Positions 51,271-60,090 of a DNA stretch of 64,000 nucleotides are shown piece by piece. The notes beneath the pieces were generated by a model. The model was not told the DNA's origin, ran no database searches, and was given only the letters and a program-made list of their open reading frames with translations. The stretch comes from Dankookia rubra (GTDB taxonomy: Bacteria; Pseudomonadota; Alphaproteobacteria; Acetobacterales; Acetobacteraceae). Made by a program: the position numbers and the translations under genes. The stretch covers positions 1-64,000 of the forward strand of contig NZ_SMSJ01000023.1 of assembly GCF_004355005.1 (NCBI RefSeq), in the 5' to 3' direction. Each line of letters opens with the position of its first letter. The stretch's first letter is position 1.

Positions 51271-52749
51271 ATGAGTCAACGGATCAACATGGCACCTCTG
51301 TCGGCTAGACGGCCGATCGGCTTCGCCTTCCCGGGGCGCTTCGCCTGGGGCGGCATCGATCTCTGGATCCAGGGCGTGGCACTCCTGCTGACCGGCCTGC
51401 TGGTCGGGCGCATGGCGCGCAAGCTGCCGGTCGTGCCGCTGACCACCGGCGACAGCTATGCCTACCAGTACCTGTTCAACTACCGGCCGCCTTTCTACGG
51501 CTGGCTGGTCAATGCTTGGCAGGCGGTCGCCGGTAGCGTCGACTACCTGCCGCTGGCGCAGCTGGCCCTTGTCGGCATCGGCGTCTTCGTCTTTGCGGTG
51601 GAGCTGGGCCGCATGCTGCGGAGCCCGCTGGTGCCGCTGCTCGGCGTGCCGGTGCTGCTGATGCATCCCGGCATCCACGACGCGCCGAGCTGGATGATGA
51701 CCGAGGCGCCCTTCATGGCGCTGGTGCTCGCCGGCCTCGCCATGCAGTGCCGCTTCGTCCGCCGCGGCGGGCTGGACGCGCTGCTGCTCGCCGCCGCCTG
51801 CTTCACTCTCGCCACGCTGACCCGCAGCACCGGCATGGCCTTCCTGCCACTGCCGTTGCTGGCGGCGCTCTGCGACCGCCGCGTGACGCTGCGGCTCGGC
51901 GCCCTGCGCGCCGCCGCCTCGGCCGGGATCGCGGTGGTCTGCGTGCTGATCGGCATGACCTGGACCTGGAGCCGCGGCGGACCCTTCGAGATCGGCTCCT
52001 GGGCCGGCATCTCGGTGCTCGGCAAGTCGCTGGTGCTGGCCCGGCCGGGCGAGCTGCCGCTGTTGCCGGAGCCGCTGGCGACGCAGGTCGCCGAGGCGGC
52101 CGATGTCTCCCGCCAGCTCACCGCCGAGCAGCCCGACCTGGCCGCCCGGCTGCGGGCGCAGATCCAGGCGAGCAGCGATGTACGCTACGCCGTCTTCTGG
52201 CCGGCCGCCGAGACCGAGTGGCCGGCCTGGGCCGCAGCCGACGGGCGGGAGCGCGACCGCCTGGCCAAGGCGATCTCCGCCCCGCTGATCGCCGCGCATC
52301 GCGGCGAATACCTGCAGATGGTGGCGAACGACTGGATCTCCCTGATCATCCACCCGCATTACTGGCCGGCCGCCTTCACCAGCACGCCGGCCGAGCCGCA
52401 TCGCTTCGCCGCCTGCGCTGCGACCGAGACCTGCTGGGGGATCGACCGCTACGACTTCCCGCTCTTCGGCCTGGTGCCGCTTTTCATCGTCTCCGTCCTC
52501 GGCACGCTGGCGGCGCTGCTGCTGATCCCGCTGGCGGCGCTGCCCGTGCTCAGGCGGCGGGGCTCGCCGATGCTGGTGCTGATGTGGGGTGGGGCGATGG
52601 TGGTGCATGGCACGCTGCTGGCAACCGCGGCGGCCGAGGCGGGGCACATGCGCTACACCGTGGCGCCGCATGCGATCGACATGATGCTGCTGTTCTGGCT
52701 GGCGGCGCTGGTCGTCCGCGGCCGGTCCGGGCGGGGCGACTTGGCATGA
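51271..52749 (+). CDS. GT-C-like polytopic membrane protein
   Basis: A 492-residue membrane protein with about 10 helices. The first loop reads LTTGDSYAYQYLFNYRPPFY, with the acidic residue and aromatic pattern typical of GT-C donor-site loops. A periplasmic domain spans about 250-385 (TAEQPDLAARLRAQIQ), followed by three more helices. No named family is recognised. It overlaps the next gene by 4 nt (ATGA), so both are coupled. It probably handles a lipid-linked sugar, inferred from context. Confidence 0.75.
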   Translation: MSQRINMAPLSARRPIGFAFPGRFAWGGIDLWIQGVALLLTGLLVGRMARKLPVVPLTTGDSYAYQYLFNYRPPFYGWLVNAWQAVAGSVDYLPLAQLALVGIGVFVFAVELGRMLRSPLVPLLGVPVLLMHPGIHDAPSWMMTEAPFMALVLAGLAMQCRFVRRGGLDALLLAAACFTLATLTRSTGMAFLPLPLLAALCDRRVTLRLGALRAAASAGIAVVCVLIGMTWTWSRGGPFEIGSWAGISVLGKSLVLARPGELPLLPEPLATQVAEAADVSRQLTAEQPDLAARLRAQIQASSDVRYAVFWPAAETEWPAWAAADGRERDRLAKAISAPLIAAHRGEYLQMVANDWISLIIHPHYWPAAFTSTPAEPHRFAACAATETCWGIDRYDFPLFGLVPLFIVSVLGTLAALLLIPLAALPVLRRRGSPMLVLMWGGAMVVHGTLLATAAAEAGHMRYTVAPHAIDMMLLFWLAALVVRGRSGRGDLA

Positions 52750-54470
52750 CCCCGGGCATGACCCCGTCCGCTGACCAGGGCACGACCTGGCGCGTCGCCC
52801 TGCTGCTGGCGCTGCTGCTTGTCGCCACGTCGGCGATGTCGCCGCTGCTGGGCGTGCCGGTGCATGGGCGCAACTTCGGCCATGACTCGGATTACGCGCT
52901 GACCGCACTCAGCTTCATGGATGCCGGCTGGTCGGCCGGTCGGCTCTGGCCGCGCTGGGTGATGGAGACCAATTTCGGCCTCGGCGGCATCACCTTCTAC
53001 ACCTATCCGCCGGTCGGCTATTGGGCGGGGGCGCTGCTGCGCCGGGTCACCGGCCTCGACATCCCCGGGACGCTGGCGCTGGCGGTTATGCTCTGGCGGC
53101 TGGTCTTCCTGCTCGGCTGCTTTCTCTGGCTGCGGCGGCACGTGGCGCCGGGCGCGGCGCTGGCGGCGGCGGCGCTGGCGGCGCTGCTGCCCTATCCGGC
53201 GGTGGTCAACCCCTGGATCCGCTTCGCCTATGCCGAGGTCGCCGGCGCGGCGATCCTGCCCTTCCTGCTTTTGGCGCTCGAGCGCGTGGCGGAAGGCCGC
53301 GACGGCCGCGGCATGCCTGCCTTGGCGCTGGCCTTCGCCGCGCTGGCGATGACCCATCTGCCGACCTGCGCCCTGGTCGCGCATCTCGCGCCGCTCTACG
53401 CCTGGGCCTATGCCGGGCCGCGCGCGGCAATGCGGGTGCTCTGCGGCGGCATCGCAGGCGCCGGGCTCGCGGCCTGCTTCGTCCTGCCCGCCATGGGCCT
53501 GCTGCGCGACGCGAACTTCGAGGGGCTGGAGGACGGCACCTGGGAGGGCAGCCTCTTCCTCTATGGCCTGCCGCGCGGCGACTCCGGCTGGATCCAGTTC
53601 CTCGTCATCATCTGGTCGGCGGCGGCGCTGGCCGGGCTCGCCACGCTGGCCTTCCGCCGCCTCGGCGGGGTGGCGACGCGCGGTCCCCTGGCACGGGCCG
53701 CGCTGCTGCTGCTGGCGGTCTCGGCGGCGCTGATGACGGTGGTGACCCTGCCGCTCTGGGTGGTGCTGCCGCAGCTCCGCTCGATCGAATTCCCCTGGCG
53801 GGCCACCACCGTGCTGACCCTGCCGCTCGCCGCCATGGCGGCCCTGGCCTTGGCCGGCGGCCGTCAGGCGGCGCGGCGGCTGGTGCTCGGCCTTGGCCTT
53901 GCCTGCGCCGTCTTCGCCCCGGCCTACCTTTGGGCCCGGGTCGCCTTCGGCCATCCGGACTGGCCGCGCTTCCTGCCCCCCGAGGAGCGGCTGGCCCGCG
54001 CTGTCGACTCGCCGCGCGGCGTCTCCTCCGAGCACCTGCCCGCCTGGGCGCTGGCGAATGGCTGGCGGATGAAATGGAACGGGACGGAGACGGCGCCGGC
54101 GCCCGACCCGCACCCGCGGCCAGCCCTGCCGCCCGGCACGCAGCGCCTGACGGCCGGCTACCTGGTGCCGGAAGCGAACGGGCCGCTGCTGCTGCCGCAG
54201 TTCTGGTTCCCTGCCTGGGCGGCGGAGGACGGCAAGGGCGAGCCGGTGGCGGTGCGGCCCGGCAAGGACGGCTTCCTGGAAGTCGCGGTGGACCGGCCGG
54301 TGCATGACCTGCGGGTCCATATTGCGGTGACGCCTTGGGAATGGGCCGGCTGGGCGATCACCGGGATCAGCGCGGCGGGGCTGCTCGGCTTCGGCCTCTG
54401 GCGGCGGCGGCCGGGGCTGGCCGCGGCGCCGGCCCTGGCGGCGGGCGGTCCAGGCCGCGTGGCAGGGTAG
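52746..54470 (+). CDS. polytopic membrane protein, PTPS-related/YfhO-like GT-C type
   Basis: A 574-residue membrane protein with about 11 helices in residues 15-430. The loop after helix 1 has GHDSDYALTALSFMDAGW, GRLWPRWVMETNFGLGG and FYTYPPVGYWAGALL, the 'GHDxxxH..PRW..nxGyG..fFxYpPL' layout of the 6-pyruvoyl-tetrahydropterin-synthase-related membrane family (related to YfhO). Some members add sugars or lipids to surface polymers. The last 130 residues are periplasmic, ending with one more helix (WAGWAITGISAAGLLGFGLW). The start overlaps the preceding gene. Confidence 0.78.
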   Translation: MTPGMTPSADQGTTWRVALLLALLLVATSAMSPLLGVPVHGRNFGHDSDYALTALSFMDAGWSAGRLWPRWVMETNFGLGGITFYTYPPVGYWAGALLRRVTGLDIPGTLALAVMLWRLVFLLGCFLWLRRHVAPGAALAAAALAALLPYPAVVNPWIRFAYAEVAGAAILPFLLLALERVAEGRDGRGMPALALAFAALAMTHLPTCALVAHLAPLYAWAYAGPRAAMRVLCGGIAGAGLAACFVLPAMGLLRDANFEGLEDGTWEGSLFLYGLPRGDSGWIQFLVIIWSAAALAGLATLAFRRLGGVATRGPLARAALLLLAVSAALMTVVTLPLWVVLPQLRSIEFPWRATTVLTLPLAAMAALALAGGRQAARRLVLGLGLACAVFAPAYLWARVAFGHPDWPRFLPPEERLARAVDSPRGVSSEHLPAWALANGWRMKWNGTETAPAPDPHPRPALPPGTQRLTAGYLVPEANGPLLLPQFWFPAWAAEDGKGEPVAVRPGKDGFLEVAVDRPVHDLRVHIAVTPWEWAGWAITGISAAGLLGFGLWRRRPGLAAAPALAAGGPGRVAG

Positions 54471-54503
54471 GGACCCCGGCGGCCGATACCTGGGCGGCCC
54501 GGT

Positions 54504-54788
54504 TCAGATGAACTGGCCGCGCAGGAAGCCCAGCGCCGGCAGCGGCGTCCATTTGCGCGGCAGGTCGTGGCGCTTGATCGGCGCCACGCTGTAATGCGGC
54601 AGCGGCTGTTCCGAGCGGCGGAGGAAATCCGCATAGGCCCGGACCTGCTGGGCGCGCCAGTCGCGGTCGGCCAGGGCAGCCGGCCGGCTGCGGAAGACCT
54701 CCGCGACGCGGCTCGTGCGGCCCACGGTCGCATAGACAGCCCAAAGCGTGTCGTCGTCGCTGCGTCCGACGCTGACGAGATCCCTCAC
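54504..54788 (-). CDS. small hypothetical protein
   Basis: A 94-residue soluble protein with no signal peptide. It is Arg- and Asp-rich (TSRVAEVFRSRPAALADRDW; QQVRAYADFLRRSEQPLPHY) and ends GFLRGQFI. It appears helical. The start is probably a GTG at 54788 behind a GGGCGGG stretch. It runs in the same direction as the PPK2 gene, 64 nt downstream of its stop. Function unknown. Confidence 0.6.
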   Translation of the reverse strand: MRDLVSVGRSDDDTLWAVYATVGRTSRVAEVFRSRPAALADRDWRAQQVRAYADFLRRSEQPLPHYSVAPIKRHDLPRKWTPLPALGFLRGQFI

Positions 54789-54852
54789 CCGCCCTGGATC
54801 GCAACCGGCGCGGCCGACGTCAAGCGCCGCGTGCGACCGGCGGGGCGGCCGG

Positions 54853-55740
54853 TCATTCCAGCTCCTTCCGCGCCGCCTGCAGCCGGGCCAACGCTTCGGG
54901 CCCGACCTTCGGGTATTGCAGGTCGAGCTCGCCGAGTGCGGTCGCCAGGGTGCCGGCTACGACCAGGCGGGTGAACCATTTGTTATCCGCCGGCACCACG
55001 ATCCAGGGCGCCTCGGGCGAGGCGGTGGCGCGGATCGCCTTCTCATAGGCCGCCTGGTACTCGTCCCAGTGGCGCCGCTCGGCGACGTCGGTGGCGCTGA
55101 ACTTCCAGTTCTTCTCCGGCTCCTCGATCCGCGAGAGGAAACGGCGGCGCTGCTCCTCCTTGCTCACGTTGAGGAAAAATTTCAGCACCACCACGCCCTG
55201 GCGAGCCAGGTAGCCCTCGAAATTGGCGATGTCCTGCAGCCGTTCGTCCCAGATCTTCTTGTTGCCGCGCAGCTTCGGCGGCAGGTTCTGCCCGGCCAGG
55301 ATCTCGGGGTGGACGCGGGCGACCAGCACCTCCTCGTACCAGGAGCGGTTGTGGATGCCGATCTCGCCGCGCCGCGGCATCGCCAGGATGTGCCGCCAGA
55401 GGAAGTCGTGGTCGCGCTCGTTCGCGCTCGGGGCCTTGAAGCTGTCGACCTTCACGCCCTGCGGGTTGACGCCGGAGAAGACATGCTTGATCGCGCCGTC
55501 CTTGCCCGCCGCGTCCATCGCCTGGAAGAGGCAGAGCACCGCCCAGCGGTCCTGCGCATAGAGCATGTCCTGCGCCTGCTTCAGCAGCGCGATTCCGTCC
55601 TGGAGCAGCGACCTGGCGGCATCCTTGTCGAGGTCGAGCCCGGCGGTGTCGGCCGGATCCCGGTCGGCCAGACGGAAGCCCTTGCCGTCGGTGACGCGGT
55701 AGCGCTCGAGGATCTTGCGGACCTGCTTGCTCTTGATCAT
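54853..55740 (-). CDS. ppk2: polyphosphate kinase 2 family (PPK2) phosphotransferase
   Basis: A 295-residue P-loop kinase that uses polyphosphate to phosphorylate nucleotides (or the reverse). Walker A is LFQAMDAAGKDGAIKHVFSG near residue 75, followed by the PPK2 motifs SANERDHDFLWRH, IGIHNRSWYEEVLVARVHP, and Walker B/lid residues in VVVLKFFLNVSKEEQRRRF. The C-terminal AAYEKAIRATASPEAPWIVVPADNKWFTR is family-wide. Length suits class I/III short PPK2 enzymes; nucleotide preference is unclear. It is 17 nt downstream of the MFS gene and probably co-transcribed. Confidence 0.94.
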   Translation of the reverse strand: MIKSKQVRKILERYRVTDGKGFRLADRDPADTAGLDLDKDAARSLLQDGIALLKQAQDMLYAQDRWAVLCLFQAMDAAGKDGAIKHVFSGVNPQGVKVDSFKAPSANERDHDFLWRHILAMPRRGEIGIHNRSWYEEVLVARVHPEILAGQNLPPKLRGNKKIWDERLQDIANFEGYLARQGVVVLKFFLNVSKEEQRRRFLSRIEEPEKNWKFSATDVAERRHWDEYQAAYEKAIRATASPEAPWIVVPADNKWFTRLVVAGTLATALGELDLQYPKVGPEALARLQAARKELE

Positions 55741-55756
55741 CGGTCGGCCCCTGGCG

Positions 55757-57001
55757 TCAGACCGCCGGCCGCACGCGCCCCCGCGCCCCGGCCAGCAACC
55801 AGAGGACGGTCAGGCCCTGCAACGACACTGTCAAGCAAAGCGCCCAGGAATAGCCGGCCGGATCCCAGCCGCCTGATGCGCTGCGCGGCCATTGGTCGAG
55901 AATGAGGCCGATCGTCGTCTGCAGCAGGAAGACGATGCAGAGCATGCTGAAATTCAGCAGGGTGGCGACCCGGCCGGTCAGCTCCGGCGGGAATCGCTGG
56001 GCCAGGACGGAATAGGAGATCGGCCCGGCCGAGCCGACGCAGGCGAAGCCGAACCACAGCAGGGAGAGCGGCAGCACGCCCTGGGGCTGGGCGATCAGCA
56101 GCCCCTGGATCGCCAGCATCGCGGCGATGCCGCCGTAGCAGAGCCGCATCGCATCCTTCCCGCGCGCCTGCATCGCCGAGGCGAGCTGCCCGCCGAAGAG
56201 CTGCCCCGCCATGATGCCGAGCGCGTAGCAGAACAGCACCCCGGCCCGCGCGTCGTCCCCCAGGCCGCCGACGTCGCGCAGCCAGGGTCCGGCCCAGAGC
56301 CCCTGGTAGGTGAAGACCTGGGCCGAGAGCAGCGCCACCGCCGGCATGGTGCGGATGAAGACGGGGTGGCGGGCGATGCGGGCGAACTCGGCGATCTCCA
56401 CCCCGAGCGGCCGCCGCACCCGCGCCCTGGCGCCCGGGGCCGCCGCCGGCACGCCGAGCCGCAGCCAGAGTGCCGCCAGCACGGCGAGCGCCGCCAGGCC
56501 GAGGAAGACGCCGCGCCAGCCGACCAGCGGCAGCACGGCCTGTACCGGCAGGGTCGCCGCCAGCCCGCCCGCCGCGCCGCAGAAGACCCCGGCGCCGGTG
56601 ACGGCCGCCAGCCGATGCGGCGGATACCATTGGATGGTCGCCTTCATCAGCCCGATCAGTGCGCCGGCGATGCCGATGCCGGTGACGAAGCGGCCGAGGC
56701 CGAGCCAGTACGGATCGGGCGCCAGCGCGCAGAGGGCGAAGCCGAGCGCCGCGACCAGCGACAGCACGACCTGCACCACCCGGGGCCCGTGCAGGTCGAT
56801 CGCCAGCCCGACCGGCAGCTGCGCCAGTGCATAGGCGGCGAAGAAGACCGCCGCCAGCGCGCCGAGCCCGCTCGCCGAAAGGCCGAAGTCCAGCGCCATG
56901 GCAGGCCCGAGCGTCGCCACGACGATGCGCGAGGCCTGGTTGATGAAGCCGACCGAGGCGAAGGGCAGGCTGATCCTGGCGAAGGTCCGCAGCTCGGACA
57001 T
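55757..57001 (-). CDS. MFS transporter
   Basis: A 414-residue inner-membrane transporter with 12 predicted helices, fitting the nitrate/nitrite or general MFS-1 class. Features: VGFINQASRIVVATLGP near the start, the loop 2-3 motif VGLAIDLHGPRVVQVVL, and a long hydrophilic central loop near 195-215 (APGARARVRRP). Substrate unknown. Its start codon directly follows the stop of the EEP-family gene (TGA-ATG), so they share an operon with PPK2 downstream. Confidence 0.9.
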   Translation of the reverse strand: MSELRTFARISLPFASVGFINQASRIVVATLGPAMALDFGLSASGLGALAAVFFAAYALAQLPVGLAIDLHGPRVVQVVLSLVAALGFALCALAPDPYWLGLGRFVTGIGIAGALIGLMKATIQWYPPHRLAAVTGAGVFCGAAGGLAATLPVQAVLPLVGWRGVFLGLAALAVLAALWLRLGVPAAAPGARARVRRPLGVEIAEFARIARHPVFIRTMPAVALLSAQVFTYQGLWAGPWLRDVGGLGDDARAGVLFCYALGIMAGQLFGGQLASAMQARGKDAMRLCYGGIAAMLAIQGLLIAQPQGVLPLSLLWFGFACVGSAGPISYSVLAQRFPPELTGRVATLLNFSMLCIVFLLQTTIGLILDQWPRSASGGWDPAGYSWALCLTVSLQGLTVLWLLAGARGRVRPAV

Positions 57002-57868
57002 TCAGGGCAGCCGCAGCCGCAGGCTGAGCGGGCAATGGTCGGACAGCCGCTCGCGCCAGGCCGGGTCGCGCTCGGCATAGACCATGACGCGCAGGCTGTC
57101 GGGGACCAGCCAATCGGGCGCGGCGCCGCCCAGCAGGATGTGGTCGATGAAGCGGCGCGGGCGGCGCGCCCCTGCCCAGCAGGGGTCGGAGAACCCCTCG
57201 GTCGCCCGCCGCAGCGGCCCGGCCGGGGCAAGGATGCGGAGGAACTCATCCTCGCCCCCGGACAGCGCGCGGTTGAAGTCGCCGAGGATGGCGAAGGCAA
57301 TGCCTTCCCGCTGCCGCTCCGCCACCCATCCCGCGAGGATGCCGGCCTGGCGCGAGAGCTGCTCGCAGTCCCGGCCGGGCGTCGCCAGGGCCGCGTCGCG
57401 GCAGCCGGCATCGAGGTGGACCGAGAGCAGCCGCAGCCGTTGTCCGCCGGCCTGCAGCGTGATGTCGGTGCCGCGGCGCAGCGAGAAGCGGGCGCGGGGA
57501 TGCAGGTCCAGCGCTTCCAGGTCCGGGTTCTGCGTCGCCGCCAGGCTCCGCCGCACCGCGAAACCGGCCCGCTGGATGTCCTGCTCGGCGGGGAAGAAGA
57601 AGGCGTAGGTGCCGGGATCGAAGACCTTGGCGGCGGCCTCCGGCCCATCCACCTCCTGCAAGGCGACGACGTCGGCGTCGAGCCGCCTGGCATAGCGCGC
57701 CAGCAGGTCGAGGTCGCCGGGGCTGCGCACCGGCAGGCCACGCGGCAGGTCCGGGTCGCCGAAGGCACGGAGCGTCAGCCAGGCAAGGTTCCAGGTGGCG
57801 AGCTTGAGCTCCGCCGCATGGGCCGGGACGGCGAGGGCGAGCGAGGCGAGCAGGAACAGGAGGCGCAT
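57002..57868 (-). CDS. exported endonuclease/exonuclease/phosphatase family protein
   Basis: A 288-residue metal-dependent phosphoesterase with a signal peptide (MRLLFLLASLALAVPAHAA), so it acts in the periplasm or outside. The EEP fold is marked by LKLATWNLAWLTL (Asn), VVALQEVDG (catalytic Glu), LLSVHLDAGC, AILGDFNRAL (Asp-Asn) and the final LSDHCPLSLRL (Asp-His). Substrate could be DNA, phospholipid or sugar phosphate. It heads an operon with MFS and PPK2 genes, which may suggest a phosphate-scavenging theme, though no pho-box was looked for reliably. Confidence 0.92.
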   Translation of the reverse strand: MRLLFLLASLALAVPAHAAELKLATWNLAWLTLRAFGDPDLPRGLPVRSPGDLDLLARYARRLDADVVALQEVDGPEAAAKVFDPGTYAFFFPAEQDIQRAGFAVRRSLAATQNPDLEALDLHPRARFSLRRGTDITLQAGGQRLRLLSVHLDAGCRDAALATPGRDCEQLSRQAGILAGWVAERQREGIAFAILGDFNRALSGGEDEFLRILAPAGPLRRATEGFSDPCWAGARRPRRFIDHILLGGAAPDWLVPDSLRVMVYAERDPAWRERLSDHCPLSLRLRLP

Positions 57869-57960
57869 GCGGGCAGAGTGCCGGCAGCGCCAGCCGGTGG
57901 ATAGGGATTCGGCAGCACCGCGCGTTGTGCGCCGGGACGGGCCGAGGAATGGAGGCGTGG

Positions 57961-58584
57961 ATGCGGCGTATGGTGCTGGCGATGCTGACGCTGGCGGGGC
58001 CCGCGGCGGCGCAGGCGCCGAAGGGGCCGGCGCCCATGGCGGAACTCGCGGCCGCGCTGCCGGCCGAGCTCGCGGGCTGGCGGCGCGGCGCGGTGAGCGA
58101 CTTCGCCGGGCGGCCGGACGGCGCCGGCCTCGGCGCCGCGGTCGAGTACCGGCCGGTGGCGGGTGGGTCCGGGATTGCGACGGTCTATCTCTATGACCGC
58201 GGGATGGCGGGGCTGCCAGAGGGCGTCGCCTCCGACCAGGTGGCGGGCGAGATCCGCGCCGCGGTGGGCGAGGTCGAGGCGGTCGGGCCGCTGCGGCGCT
58301 TCCAGGTGGCGGGCCGCGGCACGCTGATGGATATCCCGGGCGCCGGCGGCCGACCCGGCCTGCGCTGCGAGCCCCTCCTGCTGGCCTTCGAGGGCGGCAA
58401 CCGGGCGGACAGCTACGTCTGCCTCGGCGTTGTCGCCGGGCATTTCCTCAAGCTGCGGATGACGCTGCCGGCCTCGGCCGAGGCGCTGTCGGCCAAGGTG
58501 GTGGAGGGCTTCGGCGAAGCCCTGCTGGCGCAGGTGGAACCGCCGACGCCGCCGCCTGCACCGACGCGGCGCGCGCGGCGATAG
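57961..58584 (+). CDS. exported protein of unknown function
   Basis: A 207-residue protein with a signal peptide (MRRMVLAMLTLAGPAAAQA). The mature domain begins near APMAELAAALPAELAGWRRG. The central segment (SGIATVYLYDRG; DSYVCLGVVAGHFLKLRM) is beta-rich, and a Pro/Arg-rich tail closes it. The ATG at 57961 has GGAGG 6 nt upstream; 57949 is another possible start. It is divergent from the EEP gene and has no recognised family. Confidence 0.78.
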   Translation: MRRMVLAMLTLAGPAAAQAPKGPAPMAELAAALPAELAGWRRGAVSDFAGRPDGAGLGAAVEYRPVAGGSGIATVYLYDRGMAGLPEGVASDQVAGEIRAAVGEVEAVGPLRRFQVAGRGTLMDIPGAGGRPGLRCEPLLLAFEGGNRADSYVCLGVVAGHFLKLRMTLPASAEALSAKVVEGFGEALLAQVEPPTPPPAPTRRARR

Positions 58585-58751
58585 CCGCCGCGGGACGGCT
58601 TCAACCTTGACCGAGGGCAGGCATCAAGGCCGGGGGGGAAGCGTGCCTCCTCCGAGCCGCCCCCTGTTCCTTTCGCAGGCTCGGCCTCTGCAGCGCGGCG
58701 GATGCCATGCCCACCGACATGGTCGAGGGAGCCGGGGAGGATACCTTTCCC

Positions 58752-58769
58752 CCCCGGCTTCAGCCGGGG
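58752..58769 (-). terminator. hairpin CCCCGGCT-TC-AGCCGGGG over the P450 stop codon
   Basis: A perfect 8-bp stem whose tiny loop contains part of the TGA of the P450 gene. On the minus strand it is followed by a G/A-rich stretch, not a U tract. It could be a rho-independent-like terminator or a stabilising 3' hairpin. Confidence 0.5.
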
Positions 58770-59995
58770 ATACGCACCGGCAGGCTGCGAATGCCGTGGA
58801 TGAAGTTCGAATAGGTCCGCTTCGCCTCGCCCAGCACCTCGATCCGCGGGAAGCGGGCGAGCACCTCCTCCCACAGGATCCGGAGCTGCAGCTCGGCCAG
58901 GCGGTTGCCGACGCAGCGGTGCACGCCGAAGCCGAAGGAGAGGTGCTGCCGCGCCTTCGGCCGGTCGATGATGAAGCGGTCGGGCTCCTCGATCGCCTCC
59001 GGGTCGCGGTTGCCGGAGACATACCACATGACGACCTTGTCGCCGGCGCGGATGGTCTTGCCGTGCAACTCGAAGTCGCGGCTGGCGGTGCGGCGCATGT
59101 GGATCACCGGCGTCACCCAGCGGATCATCTCGGAGACCATGTTGGGGATCAGCCCGGGATCGGCGCGCAACTTGTCCCACTCGGCCGGGTTCTCCGACAG
59201 CGCCAGCAGCCCGCCCGACATGGAATTGCGCGTGGTGTCATTGCCGCCGACGATCAGCAGGCCGAGGTTGCCCATGAACTCGCGGAAGGGCATGTCCCGC
59301 GTGGCCGCGCCATGCGCCAGCATCGACAGCAGGTCGAAGCCGGGCGGGCGCTCCTTCCGCGTGTTGAACAGGCCGGCCATGGTCTCGGCCATCACCTTCA
59401 GCTCGGCGAAGCGCTCCTCCTCCGAATGCACCGGCGCCTCGGGGTCGGTGATGTCGGCGATGGCGACGTCGGACCAGTAGGTCAGCTTGCGGCGGTCGTC
59501 GACCGGGAAGTCGAAGAGCGTCGCCAGCATCAGCGTGGTCAGCTCGATCGAGACATGCTCGACCCAATCGAATTCCTGGTTGCGCGGCAACCCGTCCAGC
59601 ACCCGCTGGGTCCGCTCGCGGATCAGCGGCTCCATGTTCGCCAGGTTGCCCGGCGCGACGATGGGCTGCACCACCTTGCGCTGCTCGTCGTGCTTCGGCG
59701 GGTCCATGCGGATGAAGCTGGGCCGCGTCATGTCCTTCGGCTGATCGATCACCTGGATGCCGCCGAGCTCGGAGGAGAAGACCTGGTGGTTCACCTCCGT
59801 CGCCATGATGTCCTTGTAGCGGGTGATCGACCAGTAGGGGCCGAAGCGGCTGTCGGCGCACCAGTGCAGCGGGTCCTCCCGCCGCAGCCGGTCGAAATAG
59901 GCGTGGTAGCTCTGCGCCTGGTAGAGGCCGGGGTCGCTGACATCGAAACGGTCGAGCGGAAGCTGGAGCGCGCGCCGGTCGGTAACGGCATTCAT
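58760..59995 (-). CDS. cytochrome P450
   Basis: A 411-residue soluble bacterial P450 monooxygenase. The heme-binding loop FGFGVHRCVGNRLAE holds the Cys thiolate near residue 356; the I-helix oxygen-activating motif is GGNDTTRN near 252; the K-helix ExxR is in EMIRWVTP; the meander arginine is in FIIDRPKAR. It needs a ferredoxin and reductase, not encoded here. The layout is close to steroid-, terpene- or alkane-type class I P450s of Proteobacteria, but the subfamily cannot be assigned. GAGGGA precedes the ATG. Confidence 0.95.
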   Translation of the reverse strand: MNAVTDRRALQLPLDRFDVSDPGLYQAQSYHAYFDRLRREDPLHWCADSRFGPYWSITRYKDIMATEVNHQVFSSELGGIQVIDQPKDMTRPSFIRMDPPKHDEQRKVVQPIVAPGNLANMEPLIRERTQRVLDGLPRNQEFDWVEHVSIELTTLMLATLFDFPVDDRRKLTYWSDVAIADITDPEAPVHSEEERFAELKVMAETMAGLFNTRKERPPGFDLLSMLAHGAATRDMPFREFMGNLGLLIVGGNDTTRNSMSGGLLALSENPAEWDKLRADPGLIPNMVSEMIRWVTPVIHMRRTASRDFELHGKTIRAGDKVVMWYVSGNRDPEAIEEPDRFIIDRPKARQHLSFGFGVHRCVGNRLAELQLRILWEEVLARFPRIEVLGEAKRTYSNFIHGIRSLPVRIPG

Positions 59996-60071
59996 GGACG
60001 GTGGTCTCCCTCGCGGGGCCGCGTCTTTGCGCGGCGCCCAGGGAGCCTAGCGGAAGCCGGCGGCCAGGGGG

Positions 60072-60090
60072 GAAGGGATTTCAGCCCTTC
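60072..60090 (-). terminator. short hairpin over the hydrolase stop codon
   Basis: GAAGGG-N7-CCCTTC, with the stop codon of the hydrolase gene within the loop. It parallels the hairpin at the P450 stop; weak terminator candidate. Confidence 0.35.

Noticed and set aside
55892-57904. A 670-codon plus-strand frame opposite MFS and EEP genes
   Set aside because: Antisense to two genes with clear motifs and a shared operon structure.
58585-58759. Possible gene remnant between the exported protein and the P450 gene
   Set aside because: No frame with a motif or homology visible by eye; only the terminator-like hairpin at its end is supportable.
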